This document shows positions 11,801 to 22,369 of a DNA stretch of 64,000 bases, piece after piece. The notes below the pieces were generated by a model. That model did not search any database. It had not been told where the DNA came from and saw only the letters and a program-made list of their open reading frames with translations. How positions within the stretch are numbered: the first letter of the stretch is position 1; every line of letters starts with the position of its first letter. The translations under genes and the position numbers were made by a program. The stretch lies in NCBI GenBank assembly GCA_964247055.1, contig OZ176056.1:8308001-8372000 (forward strand), in the 5' to 3' direction. The stretch is from Paragordius varius. Taxonomy: Eukaryota; Nematomorpha.

Positions 11801-14800
11801 ATGCATCATTTTTTATTTAATTTTATAAAATAATTATTTATTTAATTAATAAAAAAATTTTTTTGGTTTAGGATTTGAATCCCATGATTATGTGTTAAAA
11901 CTCGTACCCACTACATATCAAACCAAGGATGGAACCATTATAAATAGTTATCATTATACCCAGGCTTATAAGGTAAAATAATGGAATATTACTCAAAAAA
12001 GTAGATATAATTTTAAATTTTTTAAGTTTTTTTACTTACTTTATATTCTGTAATGTGGTTTTATAACTAAATATACCATTTACAGTTCAAATTCACCCCC
12101 TTGAACAATTCAAATTTACCCTAAAAATAAATTATGTGTTTTCAAACTAATATAACTCACATTATTATTAATATGAAATATATCTTTATGGCATAGTTTA
12201 TTATTGTTTAGTATTATTTAAAATCAAATCTTTTATTTTTAAAAATATATAAAAATATAGGTTATTTTTCATCTTAAAAACCACATAATTTATTTGAGGG
12301 TGAATTTGAATTGTAAATGGTATATCGATCATAAATACTTTTTAAACTGATAATACTGTGTTTTTCTAACTTTAACCAAATCCTTAGTTTTTAAGGCTAT
12401 ATAATTAATCGAAATTTAGTAAATTTTATAAACATTTTTAAATTTTTTAGCAGGTGTATTAATTTTTCCCATAGATTTTTTAAATTTGATCAATATATTG
12501 AGGTTGTATGGTTTTATCCCTGAAGACGATATAATAATTATATCGAAAATATATTTTGGGAATTTTATTCGGCGATATTTAAATTTTTACCCAATTGAAC
12601 AGAAATTTTTTATAGATTTAATAAAATATAAAAAAGGCAATTTTTGTTAATTTTTTACCCAAATATCTGTAGGATAGTACACACTAAAAAGTCGAATTAT
12701 ACTAAGGACAAAACGTTAAATTATAACGACAAATATTATTTTTTAATATACCATATACAATTCAAGTTCATCTTAAACAAATTCCATTCACCCTTAAACA
12801 ATTCAAATTCACCCTCAAATAAAATATATGTTTTTTAAGATTAAAAATTACCTATTTTTTATATATTTTTAAAAAATAAAAATTTTGTTTTAAATTAACC
12901 AAAAAAATAATAAACTATGCCATAAAGATATATTTCATATTAAAAATAAGTTATATTAGTTCAAAAAGACATAATTTATTTTTAGGGTGAATGTGAATTG
13001 TTTAAGGAATTTGATTTGTTCGAGGGTGAATTTGAATTTTTTTAAGGGTGAATTTGAACTGTAAATGGTATATTACAAATACTTTTTAAACCTAATATAT
13101 AATTGATATTGTTATACATCTTTATTTCATACTTTGCAATTTTTAACACAATGATTTATTCACATAATTAACAAAAAAAACAAAATTAAAAATTTTTTAA
13201 GAAAAATATTTGTCTTTACATTTATATACGTATTTTGTCCGTATAATTCCTTATTTGCATTTTTAAGCCGATGGATGAATAAAATTGTTTAGGAAAAAAA
13301 TAAATTATATTTTAATTTTTATTACATCAATCAAATCCAAAAAAAGATTTTTTTTTGAAAATTCAATTTTTTCTTATTATGCTATGTTTTGAATGATAGA
13401 AATTTTTAATGATTGGACCTACTGGGCCCGTCACACCCGCTATATGGTTTAATTATGACCTTAATCCATTCACGGTTAAATATGTTGAACGATCTAAACC
13501 AATCTACCATTTTATAACTACGGTAAGACATTTTTTTATACCCTCTTTTAAAAACTATATAAACGACAGAAATCTTTATTTTTCGAAACCTTGATTTTTT
13601 TTTATTGTAACTTATATTTAATTATACGGTAAAAATTACATTTATATTGGAGGAAAAACTTCTAAACTTAAAAAAACAAATATTTACTTAAGTGAGAAAG
13701 CAAAATATTAATATGCCATTAACAATTCAAAAATTCACCCTTAAACAATTCAAATTTACCCTCGAACAATTCGAATCCACCTTCAAATAAAATGTTTTTT
13801 AAGATTACCCATATTTTTATATATCTAAAAAGATAAAAATTTTGGTTTAAATTAAAATAATACCGAAAAAAATGAAAACTATGACATAAAGATATATGTC
13901 TTAATAATGAGTTATATTAGTTCGAAAACACAAATTATTTTTAGGGTGAATTTGAATTATTTAAGGATAAATTTGAACTGTTAATGGTATATACCTGGTT
14001 ATCGTTTCTGGTCGCAAAATAAGTTATGGAGATTTAGATTAATAACACACTTTAATAATTTAATTTTTTAAAGCATATAAAAAAATATAGTTATCATATA
14101 TATTCATTTTTAATTATTTACTTTTTATATTTAAATTGTTAGTAATTTTTCATAACCTTGGGTCACTCATTATCTTTAATTGAAAAAATATTCCATTTAC
14201 AATTCAAATTCATCCTTGATCGAATTCACCCTTGAACAGTTCAAATTCACCCTAAAACTAAATTATGTGTTTTCAGGCTTATATAACTCATCATTAATAA
14301 GAAACATATATTTTTATGGCATAGTTTATTATTTTTTAGTATTATAATTTGAATTGTAATATCATTTTTTAAGAATATAAAAAATATAGGTAATTTTTAT
14401 TCTTAAAAAACACATAATTTATTTTAGGGTGAATTTGAATTGCTCAAGGGTAAATTTGAATTGTTTATTGAACTGTAAATAGTATATGTATGTATTCACT
14501 AGCCTTTTATAAGATTTTTGAAGAAAAAAAATATGTTTAAATTGATTTTTCATTTTCTGCTGCTAAATATTTTTATTTTTCCGCGCAATCACTTGTTATC
14601 CATATAACATAAAAAATTTTAACTATGAACTATTTTTTTAAAAAAATTATCCATCTAAAAATAGATTGTATTTTTTTATTAATTTTTAAAAAAATTGATT
14701 GTAATTGTATTTTGAATCAATCATTTCCGACTTATAAAGCATAAACTTATTTCAATCAATCTCATATAAATCACTTTATCTTAAAATTTTATCAATATAC

Positions 14801-15278
14801 CATTTAGAGTTGAAATTCACCCTTGATCAATTCAAATTCACCCTACACAAATTATGCGTATTTTAAGATTAAAAATACCTTTATTTTTTGATATTTTTAA
14901 ATTATCAAATTCTGTTTAAAATTAATATAATGCTAAAAAAATAATAAACTATGTCGTAAAAATATATTTCATATTAATGATGAGTTATGCTAGATTGAAA
15001 AGACATAATATATTTTTAGGGCTAATTTGAATTTTTTAAGGGTTAATTTGTATTGTTTAAGGGTCAATTTTAATTGTTTTAAGGATGAATTTGAATTGTT
15101 AATGGTCTATTTAAAATTAAATTCAGTAAATATTATTATTATAACAATATATTAATATTTGCATATATAGGTTTGTGCAATCATTGGTGGAGTATTTACA
15201 GTAGCAGGCCTCATAGATTCCTTCATTTTTAACACGTCAGAAATGTTTAGGAAAATGCAACTCAATAAGCTCATATAA
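8312..15278 (+). CDS. ERGIC1: ERGIC1 (ERGIC-32) ER-Golgi cargo-cycling protein, 9 exons
   Basis: Two-pass membrane protein of the ERGIC1/2/3 (Erv41/Erv46) family that cycles between ER and cis-Golgi. Exons: 8312-8325, 8351-8485, 8515-8603, 8659-8786, 9250-9354, 11133-11190, 11872-11972, 13400-13522, 15171-15278. All junctions are GT..AG and in phase, giving 286 aa (human 290 aa). Family landmarks in order: DLYRKVPKDL at the N-terminus, TM1 (TYTGAIISICC), GRHEVGYVE, GCNLELKFSINK, IPGNFHISTH, SHDYVLKLVPT, TPAIWFNYDL, TVKYVER, and TM2 (AIIGGVFTVAGLIDS). The first three introns are 25, 29 and 55 nt; later ones are 0.46-1.78 kb and hold eight family B elements. The first exon supplies only 14 coding nt. 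The dilysine-type tail KMQLNKLI matches the family ending. Confidence 0.95.
9546..9682. mobile_element. Family C palindromic MITE, partial
   Basis: Contains tttccatacactactgtggt, then agggcaaattgccctcctac and tgtgaaataagcaacc, matching the right half of the complete copy at 31,310-31,495. The left half is degenerate. It lies in intron 5 of ERGIC1. Confidence 0.55.
9819..10118. mobile_element. Family B MITE copy 3
   Basis: Left end atataccatttacagttcaa, right end gaattgtaaatggtatat. Two iterons in each arm flank a core with attatgtatttttgaactaat. It lies in intron 5 of ERGIC1. Confidence 0.85.
10137..10325. mobile_element. Family C palindromic MITE
   Basis: The left arm begins ttttaatggttgcttatttt and includes gcaatttgcaacacaacagt. 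The right arm carries attgccatactatagtgtta then aataagcac. The arms are inverted copies. It lies in intron 5 of ERGIC1. Confidence 0.7.
10684..10946. mobile_element. Family B MITE copy 4
   Basis: Left end atataccattaacacttcat, right end gaatcgtaaatggtatat, with an iteron on each side. It lies in intron 5 of ERGIC1. Confidence 0.75.
11421..11739. mobile_element. Family B MITE copy 5
   Basis: Left end atataccagttacaattcaa, right end aactctaaaaggtatat, with three inverted iterons in the right arm. It lies in intron 6 of ERGIC1. Confidence 0.7.
12071..12325. mobile_element. Family B MITE copy 6
   Basis: Left end atataccatttacagttcaa, right end gaattgtaaatggtatat. It is a compact copy with one or two iterons per arm, in intron 7 of ERGIC1. 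Confidence 0.8.
12690..13257. mobile_element. Family A element with a family B element nested inside
   Basis: A family A left arm (actaaggacaaaacgttaaa) is broken at about 12,746 by a full family B element (12,746-13,073, ends atataccatatacaattcaa and ctgtaaatggtatatt). Family A sequence then resumes up to its right arm ttttgtccgtataattcc. The nesting shows B inserted after A. It lies in intron 7 of ERGIC1. Confidence 0.75.
13711..13992. mobile_element. Family B MITE copy 8
   Basis: Left end atatgccattaacaattcaa, right end gaactgttaatggtatat. It shares a taac in place of ttac in both termini, a paired change typical of TIR homogenisation. It lies in intron 8 of ERGIC1. Confidence 0.75.
14187..14487. 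mobile_element. Family B MITE copy 9
   Basis: Left end atattccatttacaattcaa, right end gaactgtaaatagtatat, with family core ttatgtgttttcaggctt. It lies in intron 8 of ERGIC1. Confidence 0.75.
14795..15111. mobile_element. Family B MITE copy 10
   Basis: Left end atataccatttagagttgaa, right end gaattgttaatggtctat, with four iterons in the right arm. It ends about 60 bp before the last ERGIC1 exon. Confidence 0.75.
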
Positions 15279-15689
15279 CGAAGTGAAATTGTGATATCAC
15301 CGCAAGGGATCATTCATTATTAAATTCTTTTGCATTTTATGTGCTTTGCAAAAATTATAATACATTATAGACAATCGATTTTTCATGTACAATTTTAGCC
15401 AAATCAATTGGGTAATAGTTAAAGGGATGTTTTTTTTTCATATTTAAACAAGGACCAAATTTTTTTTGAATATTTTAAACATACTTTTATACTTATGGAA
15501 CGAACGCAAATCAACATAATAAATGTAAATAAACGCGTAATTATATGATTTATTTGTACAATAAATAAGGGAGCTATATAAATAATTTTTTCAATGAGTT
15601 AATTGTGTGCGTTTATAGTCTTTAAATTTATTGTCAAAATCAATCTCAAATAACATAATCTCTCTCTCCCCCCACCCTTTTTATATACT
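15279..15689. other. Convergent 3' region of ERGIC1 and ELP3
   Basis: About 410 bp between the two stop codons. Several AATAAA-like signals are present on both strands (for example acaataaataagg near 15,557). No exon is visible. The TC-rich run at 15,659-15,677 lies just beyond the ELP3 stop. Confidence 0.5.
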
Positions 15690-17510
15690 TTAAAACAATA
15701 TTTTTGTCATGTAGGGGCCTTCAAGTTCATAACCCAATTTACGGTAATAAGCCCGTGTCCCTACACCCGAAATAACGGCAATTTTGTTGGAGCCATGTTC
15801 GCTTTTTGCGATTCGTTCAGCTTCTTCCATAAGCAAAGTTCCTATGCCTTGGTGCTGAAATTTGGTCGGGTCTTTGGCCTGCAAGGGTACAACACTCCCA
15901 TAAACATGTAATTCCCGTACGATGCTAACTCGATCGAGTGGATAAGTAGGAGTAATAATGTGAGCGCTGTGAACGTTAGTATTAGCAAAAGTAGAAGCAT
16001 TATGATTGGCTTTAAGCTCTGGTCTGTATGCAGTAACTGGATTACATTGCCGTAACCTTAGTAATCCTATCAAAGTGTCAGTTGAGGTATCCTCATACGA
16101 TAAAAATGTTTCCCATCCCTCATTACCCACGTAGTCTCGGCGAACGAGTTCAATTTCATTTTGTTGAGCGGCATTATTTGTTGTAGTAGGGGATGATGTC
16201 ATATCCTGAATTATTAGGGCACCACTTTTATTTTCTGCATTATATTTATTGCAATTTTTTTCCTTTTCCTTATTGGCATGAATATGTCGGATTCCAGCTT
16301 CACGAGTTCTCACATCTCTGCATGTTAAACCGAGCTCTTTCATACGAGCCAAACAATGTTCCCGTAAATTCCCAGATTCGACAGCCGAGGAGGAAACGAG
16401 GGGCATGGGTATGTCTCTTTGTACACGATAAACTCGTACCCAAGGTGGTATTAGCGCTAAAATTTTGGATACCAAATCAATGAGTACACTGGGTGGGTAA
16501 CTTTTATACCGTCCCGTTTTCCATAATTCATATAATCCGGTACCGCGAATAACGAGCGTAGGATAAATTTTAAGGCCATCGGGCCTAAAGCTGGGATCCT
16601 CAAACAGTTGAATGAATTGCGACAAGTCACGTCGATACCCCATGTTAGGAAGGTCGGGCATCATATGCGTCACAACTTTGTAACCGGCTTCCTTGGCCAA
16701 CACAAACGTTTGACATGTGGCAGAAACTGTGTGCCCACGATTCGTGTCTAAGGCAATGTCTTCGTAAACACTTTGAACTCCAATCTCCAAACGGGTGCAT
16801 CCATAACTCAGCATATCATTTATGTGCCGTTCATAACAGTAATCGGGACGTGTTTCAATCGTTATACCGATACATTTCATGCGTGAGCGTTCAGACATGA
16901 GGACGGCTTCGCGGACCGAATTACTCCGAGCCCCGGAAAGTGCATCATGCAAGTTACGGATAAAAAAATCGCGATAATCTTCGGGAAGTGACATGAATGT
17001 CCCACCCATAATTATATATTCAATCTTTTCCACATCGTGTCCCAGTTGTTGTAATTGAGAAATCCGATGACGCGCTTGAATATAGGGATCATAACGTGCT
17101 CGTATAGCACGCATTGAAGTAGGTTCATACCCCGTGTAAGATTGTGTCGAATATTCGAAATCTGAATCGGGTCCGCCCGGGCAGTAAACACAAACGTTTC
17201 CAGTAGTTGCTATGTGAGGACATCTATGCGGTTTACACATGACTGCGACAACAGCAATTCCACTTGCTGTACGGACCGGTTTAGCCTTCAAAACAGGAAT
17301 GAGAATGCTTTTGGATTCATTTGGAATGGCATTTATTATATCAAACAGTTTGGGTTGATTTGAGAGTTTATATTTGTTTGATGAAGCAGATTTAATTTTC
17401 GTAAGGTTAAATGTTTTACCCGATTGAACATGGGATAAAACAGTTTTAATAATGTCACCAACGCACAAGGAATAGTTTTTATGATTAAGCGTGTCGGTAT
17501 CGATAGTCAT
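15690..17510 (-). CDS. ELP3: Elongator complex catalytic subunit ELP3 (intronless)
   Basis: tRNA-modifying acetyltransferase subunit of Elongator, acting in the cytosol to make cm5U34 on tRNA wobble uridines. A single 606-residue ORF. The radical-SAM domain carries the Cx9Cx2C iron-sulphur motif at C97, C107 and C110, followed by [24 protein letters not shown] lies at 169-172, and ETRPDYC and [10 protein letters not shown] follow. The C-terminal GNAT-type domain has [15 protein letters not shown] (about 554-568) and [18 protein letters not shown] at the end. Human ELP3 is 547 aa; the extra length comes from a low-complexity insert at about 411-449 and another at about 494-524. The gene has no introns, although its neighbours have 4-9 exons, and its base composition is clearly less AT-rich. 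Confidence 0.97.
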   Translation of the reverse strand: MTIDTDTLNHKNYSLCVGDIIKTVLSHVQSGKTFNLTKIKSASSNKYKLSNQPKLFDIINAIPNESKSILIPVLKAKPVRTASGIAVVAVMCKPHRCPHIATTGNVCVYCPGGPDSDFEYSTQSYTGYEPTSMRAIRARYDPYIQARHRISQLQQLGHDVEKIEYIIMGGTFMSLPEDYRDFFIRNLHDALSGARSNSVREAVLMSERSRMKCIGITIETRPDYCYERHINDMLSYGCTRLEIGVQSVYEDIALDTNRGHTVSATCQTFVLAKEAGYKVVTHMMPDLPNMGYRRDLSQFIQLFEDPSFRPDGLKIYPTLVIRGTGLYELWKTGRYKSYPPSVLIDLVSKILALIPPWVRVYRVQRDIPMPLVSSSAVESGNLREHCLARMKELGLTCRDVRTREAGIRHIHANKEKEKNCNKYNAENKSGALIIQDMTSSPTTTNNAAQQNEIELVRRDYVGNEGWETFLSYEDTSTDTLIGLLRLRQCNPVTAYRPELKANHNASTFANTNVHSAHIITPTYPLDRVSIVRELHVYGSVVPLQAKDPTKFQHQGIGTLLMEEAERIAKSEHGSNKIAVISGVGTRAYYRKLGYELEGPYMTKILF

Positions 17511-17651
17511 AATGTGTAGAACAATAAAGGATTACATATGACATATTAAAATTGTTGTAAAACAATATGCAAATATTTAAAATTGTACACAAAAAATACC
17601 TACAGCCAAGCTTATAGGAATGCAATTTATTGTATAATTTATATTGTGTCT

Positions 17652-17720
17652 TTAATATTTATAATAATAAAGAAAGGTGTTGGCTGCAAACGCTTGAGGA
17701 GGAATGAGTTCAGTCCAAAT
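17652..17720 (-). CDS. Orphan terminal-exon candidate upstream of ELP3
   Basis: After an acceptor-like ttcactttag on the minus strand there are 22 codons (IWTELIPPQAFAANTFLYYY plus KY) and a TAA. Base composition is richer than the flanks. I do not recognise the product and found no convincing upstream exon in the next 4 kb. It could be the last exon of a gene with distant exons, or a relic. Confidence 0.25.
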   Translation of the reverse strand: MWTELIPPQAFAANTFLYYYKY

Positions 17721-20700
17721 CTAAAGTGAAAATAATTTAGTCATTTATAAATAGGCTTACAATAATTATAATATATGATCTCTAACATGATTAAATTACA
17801 TAGATAAATATTATTAAGAAACACTTAAAGCCTTTTTATTACAGTTTCGATCATGCGTCAATGTAATATGCTTTAACGAAATTTTGATATAAATGGATTT
17901 TAAATAATATTCATTTTTGTAAAAAATTGATATCAAAGTTTAGCACACATTTATAATATTTATCGCTTCTCGGAATATATCGTAAAAGGGCAAATTTATA
18001 AGTTTAGAGCCCATATCTAAATATTAATATTTTGTAAAATTGTTATTTGGTTTCAATTTGTAATAAATTTTATATTTAAGTGAAATTTAATAAAAAAAAT
18101 TTAACATGAAAAACTATTTCCGCGATGACATATTGGGGCAGTGCTCAATCCAGTATATAAACCACTGTTCTGGAAGTTATTTGGATAGAATATAATCCAT
18201 GTTCCTCTGTATGAGAATAGGCTATTTACAGTTTTGTAATAAGGTTAATGAACAGCAGCTCAAAACATATTAGACTAAATTGAAATATCAAAATATTTTT
18301 AGTGGTAAAAAGCAACTTTACCAAAGTATTTTTATTTACATTATTTAACCCTCTTATATATATATATTTATTTGCCTACACTTCGTCAAAATTGGAATTA
18401 TTAAATTATAACCGATAAAATATAATATACCGTTCACGAAAAATATGGTGAAATATATATTTTTCGGGAGATAAATGTATCAGGATTATCATAAGGCTTC
18501 TGGGTTTAAACCTCACGAATGTAAAAAAGTTATTTTGAGAAATGGGAAAATTGCGCACATTTTTTTGAATTAAATTTTTTTTTCGTAAAAGCTAAAGGCT
18601 TCTTTCCAAAAAAATATTAAATATATTTTTAAACTACCTATGAAAAACAAAACAATAATATTAAATACTCAATATTTTACTGGGCGCTCTGAAAGTGACT
18701 TAAAAAATAAACGAAAAAATACCCGGATAACCGGAAATATTTTAATAAAATATGCTAAATTTGACATCAAAAGAAATTTTTTCAAAAAATTTATACTATT
18801 TAATAAAATTTAATTTTTAGCAAAATTTTGTTTAAGCTTATTTCTCTTAGACATGATGGAAACGGTAAAAATTAAGATATCATAAATTCTTTTTATATAA
18901 TTTTATGATGTTGAATATTTCTATTCAGATTATTTAAAAAATTTGTTCTCTTTCAAAATTAAGTGTAATATTATAAAAAAACTAATTTATATTAAATAGA
19001 TTTGTAAATTATTTAATCAAAATTTTCAGGTGATAGAAATGTTCAGCATAATATATAGAAAAGTGATTTTATATCCAAAATCCTTTTTGTAGCGTTATAT
19101 CATACCTAATAGAATGAATGAAGTACGGTTCTAAATTTTGCCAAAAATTAAACTGTGAGAAGTAAGCATAGAAATATTTTTTTGATGTGAAAATTTGGCA
19201 TATAAAAAATCTTAACACTCTATTCCGGAATTTTTGCGTTTTTTTTAAAAAATGGGACTTTTGGAGCCCATAACTAGAATTAAAATATTTTAAAGATTTT
19301 GTTTCGCTTTTCATAGTCACTTTGTGCTATATTATATTATTTGGGTTGAAGTATTTAGTTTTCAATGTACTTTCATATAATTAACAGTTGGCAGAAGAGT
19401 GTCAATGTTTTTTTATCCCTCATAAGTGTCAAAACCAAAAGCACCATGTTAATCCTAAAATATTATAAATATTTTACTGGATATTTTATATCCCTACCAT
19501 CATAACGCATATTTTAATTAATAAAAATATATATCAGTATTTTTGCTTTTGATTTTCAACACATATTAAAAATCGTTAAATTACCGCTTCTAATTTAAAT
19601 TTTTTGTGAAAGCTAGATTGTATGATTAGAGTATGCTTTTAAATGGTTGCTTATTTCACACTTGATTAGGGCAATTTGGAACACAGTAGTTTATGGAAAA
19701 AAGAAATAAAATGATGTTTATTTAACATTTTGTTGTTTTCTCTCTACTCTACGGTGTTATGTATTGCCATACTATAGCGTAAAATAAGCAACCATTAAAA
19801 TTCATTTGATTAAAATTAAATATTTTTAAAAATATGGAAAAATTTGATATCATTGCAAATTTTGCACTTATTACATTAATGCACCCACATATAAAAAAAG
19901 GATAAGTAAAAAAACTTAACATAACATATTTAATTAATAAACCTTGAAGAAATTTAGTCCGTAAAGCACATAAACCATTTTTTTATATCAATCTTAAATT
20001 TAAACAAATATTTAGTTTAATTTTAGCGTAATCAATTTAAACTATATTTTTTAACAATGTATAAAAATAAAAATGGCCCCCAAGAAGTTTGATATGGAAT
20101 TTTTTTCTAATTTTTTTTAGATATTTTGGCATTCATATAATTTTTATTATAAGAGAAGCTTGATAGATACACCAATCTAAATCGAAAAACTCTAGAAGTT
20201 ACAAAACCGATTAATCTTCAAATTTATTTTAATGACCAAAACAACTTGTAAAATAGTAGCCTATGTATCATTTAATATCTGGCGTATAACTGCCCCAATA
20301 AACTTGGCGCACAAAATATCAAAATGTACTAAATAGTTAAATATATTTAGTTCATTTCAAGATGGTATGGGACCCTAAAAAATAAACACAAAAAGTCAAA
20401 AATAAAAAACATATATTTATAAAAACATAGATCGTCTATAAATTTTATGAGAATTTTCAAAATATAATTGATTTGAGGTTACCGTAATTGAAATTTTATC
20501 TTGAAACTTATGTTACATAAATGACTAAGGATTAATATGTGGTTGTATTTCATTTTTTTACATTTTGTCCTTATGTATTATGTCTTATTGTACTAACATT
20601 TATAGAATATTTTTGGCAAATCATGAAATTCGTATTTAATACGTAATTTTCAAACTTTTCGCAGTCTGCCTAAATTCGAAGGGGTGCATAATGTACGAAC

Positions 20701-21858
20701 TTGATCTACATATTTATATTAACACCACCCCCCTTCCCCCAAATACCAATTTGACTCAATTCGTCCTCTATCGACTTAACCGATAACTACAAATATTTAG
20801 CTTCAGTAATATTTCATCTGACGGCACTTCAGATCCCGACACGGCTTGCTTTAGGGCGTGTTACTATAAGCGAGCTGGTCAGAATTTGGAACTCTTTGGT
20901 AATAAGAGCTTCAACCAAAGTAGCCATTCTAAAAGCTTTGTTAGGACACTGACAAAGCCCGCATCAACTTTTTTCAAATGTGGTGCTTCGAAAATTTTTT
21001 TTTGGGTATTTCCTGGAAATCATACATATCCAATTCTCGTATATAATTAACTTCCTTAAACCAGAATTTACATAAAGATTTGATGTTCTACAAGCAACTA
21101 ATTTATTTGGGCACATCCTTATATCTGATTCCTTCCTTGGAAGAAAAACACTCTCCTTGGATTGGTCGGACTCGCCAAGGATGCCGCCCCAAAAAAGGGT
21201 TTCTCGATATCGTTAAATCAGTTACTAACCTAACCCTCTCTTAAATATTCAAAAATCACAAGATCGTCTAAAATGGAGGAAAACACTTATTTATGAGAAA
21301 AAGAATCGCTACGCAATAGCTTCTAACAAAAACACGAGCAAAATTTCGGCAGTTTTTGTTTAATTCAAGATACATCCATTTAAAAGAGTTTTTAAATTAA
21401 AAAATTTGAAGTGCAGATCTCAAATAATTTAATGCAACTAATGCTTATTCATTACTTTATCAAAATTTGGGTAAAAATTTTGGCTTATACTAAATAATAC
21501 ACTTATATTGTGGTATTTTAAAAACAACTACAAAATTTGGAATAATATTATTAAACCAACGCTTTTTGAGTATCATTATATAATTTTTTTAAAGTGTGCT
21601 CGCGACTCTTATGGGTATCAGTCCACAGTTAATTTTACTTTGAGAATACACATAGAAAGGTTGTTAAACAATTTTAAGAAAATAGAATTTGGTTAAGAAA
21701 TTTTTTTGAAATAATTTTTTATAGTATATTAATCAAAAATCTATCCATACTATACTTGATTTACATGATTTTAGAATTCAAACCATATCAAATCAAATCA
21801 AATTTAATAAATAATATATCCATGTAATGCGTTACATTTATTTCAGGATTTTTATCGT
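17721..21858. other. Long gene-free stretch with dispersed repeats
   Basis: No recognisable gene. It contains dispersed-repeat copies near 17,860-18,080 and 19,040-19,400, related to positions 1-330. A second family at about 19,830-20,400 shares order and sequence with 43,570-44,160. A GC-richer relic lies at about 20,690-21,250 and a family C element at 19,636-19,806. Confidence 0.45.
19636..19806. mobile_element. Family C palindromic MITE
   Basis: Left arm ttttaaatggttgcttattt with agggcaatttggaacacagt; right arm attgccatactatagcgtaa then ataagcaaccattaaaa. The arms are mutually inverted. It lies between genes. Confidence 0.7.
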
Positions 21859-22290
21859 TTATGTTTCACATATTGGATAATAGAAAGGGATATTGCTTAT
21901 CAGAAAAATTGTATTATCTGAAGAAATTATTAGTTGAATTAAGCCCAAAGGCCAATAATTGAATACATGCGTGTAGGCGTTTACTGATCCATCGATTAAA
22001 TCCTTAATAAAATTAGAGGCAACAGTTGTTGTTTGTGCGGTCTCATTTTGCAGGGAAAAATAGCTAACTTCACCATCACAATAATAGGAAATTTTTGTAT
22101 TATTGACCCATTCTACTTTATCGGGAAAGATAACGTTTTTACTACATGTAGTATTCATTGACGATGTATTATGGGTTTTGACAGGCATACATGAAAATGA
22201 CATGATTAGACAATGTAAGACCAAAAATCCAATAACCACCATTTTGGAAGCGAGAATTGAATGTTTTTGTGTTAAGGTTGAAAGATTCAT
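21859..22290 (-). CDS. Small secreted or membrane protein, left copy of an inverted gene pair
   Basis: 143-residue single ORF, family not recognised. It has a hydrophobic segment at about residues 17-34 (MVVIGFLVLHCLIMSFSC) that fits a signal peptide or anchor. The mature part has three further cysteines and sequons NTS, NTT, NNT and NET, so it is probably exported. The stop follows YYPICET. The N-terminal third and about 290 bp of upstream sequence are closely matched, in opposite orientation, at 25,225-25,671, so the two genes stand head to head about 3.2 kb apart. A TATATAAG box lies 72-79 bp before the start codon. Confidence 0.6.
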   Translation of the reverse strand: MNLSTLTQKHSILASKMVVIGFLVLHCLIMSFSCMPVKTHNTSSMNTTCSKNVIFPDKVEWVNNTKISYYCDGEVSYFSLQNETAQTTTVASNFIKDLIDGSVNAYTHVFNYWPLGLIQLIISSDNTIFLISNIPFYYPICET

Positions 22291-22361
22291 GATAATGTTT
22301 AGTTACAAAGTATGTATGGGCAAAAAAAATTAATTAATGTACACCTTATAAAAAGTTAACA

Positions 22362-22369
22362 CTTATATA
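22362..22369 (-). promoter_or_regulatory. TATA box of the left secreted-protein gene
   Basis: TATATAAG on the minus strand, followed by a conserved taactttttataaggtgt block before the ATG at 22,290. The same order is found for the paired gene at 25,447. Conservation across the duplicated promoters supports function. Confidence 0.6.

Noticed and set aside
16193-16483. 96-codon + strand ORF opposite ELP3
   Set aside because: It is the antisense shadow of the conserved ELP3 reading frame.
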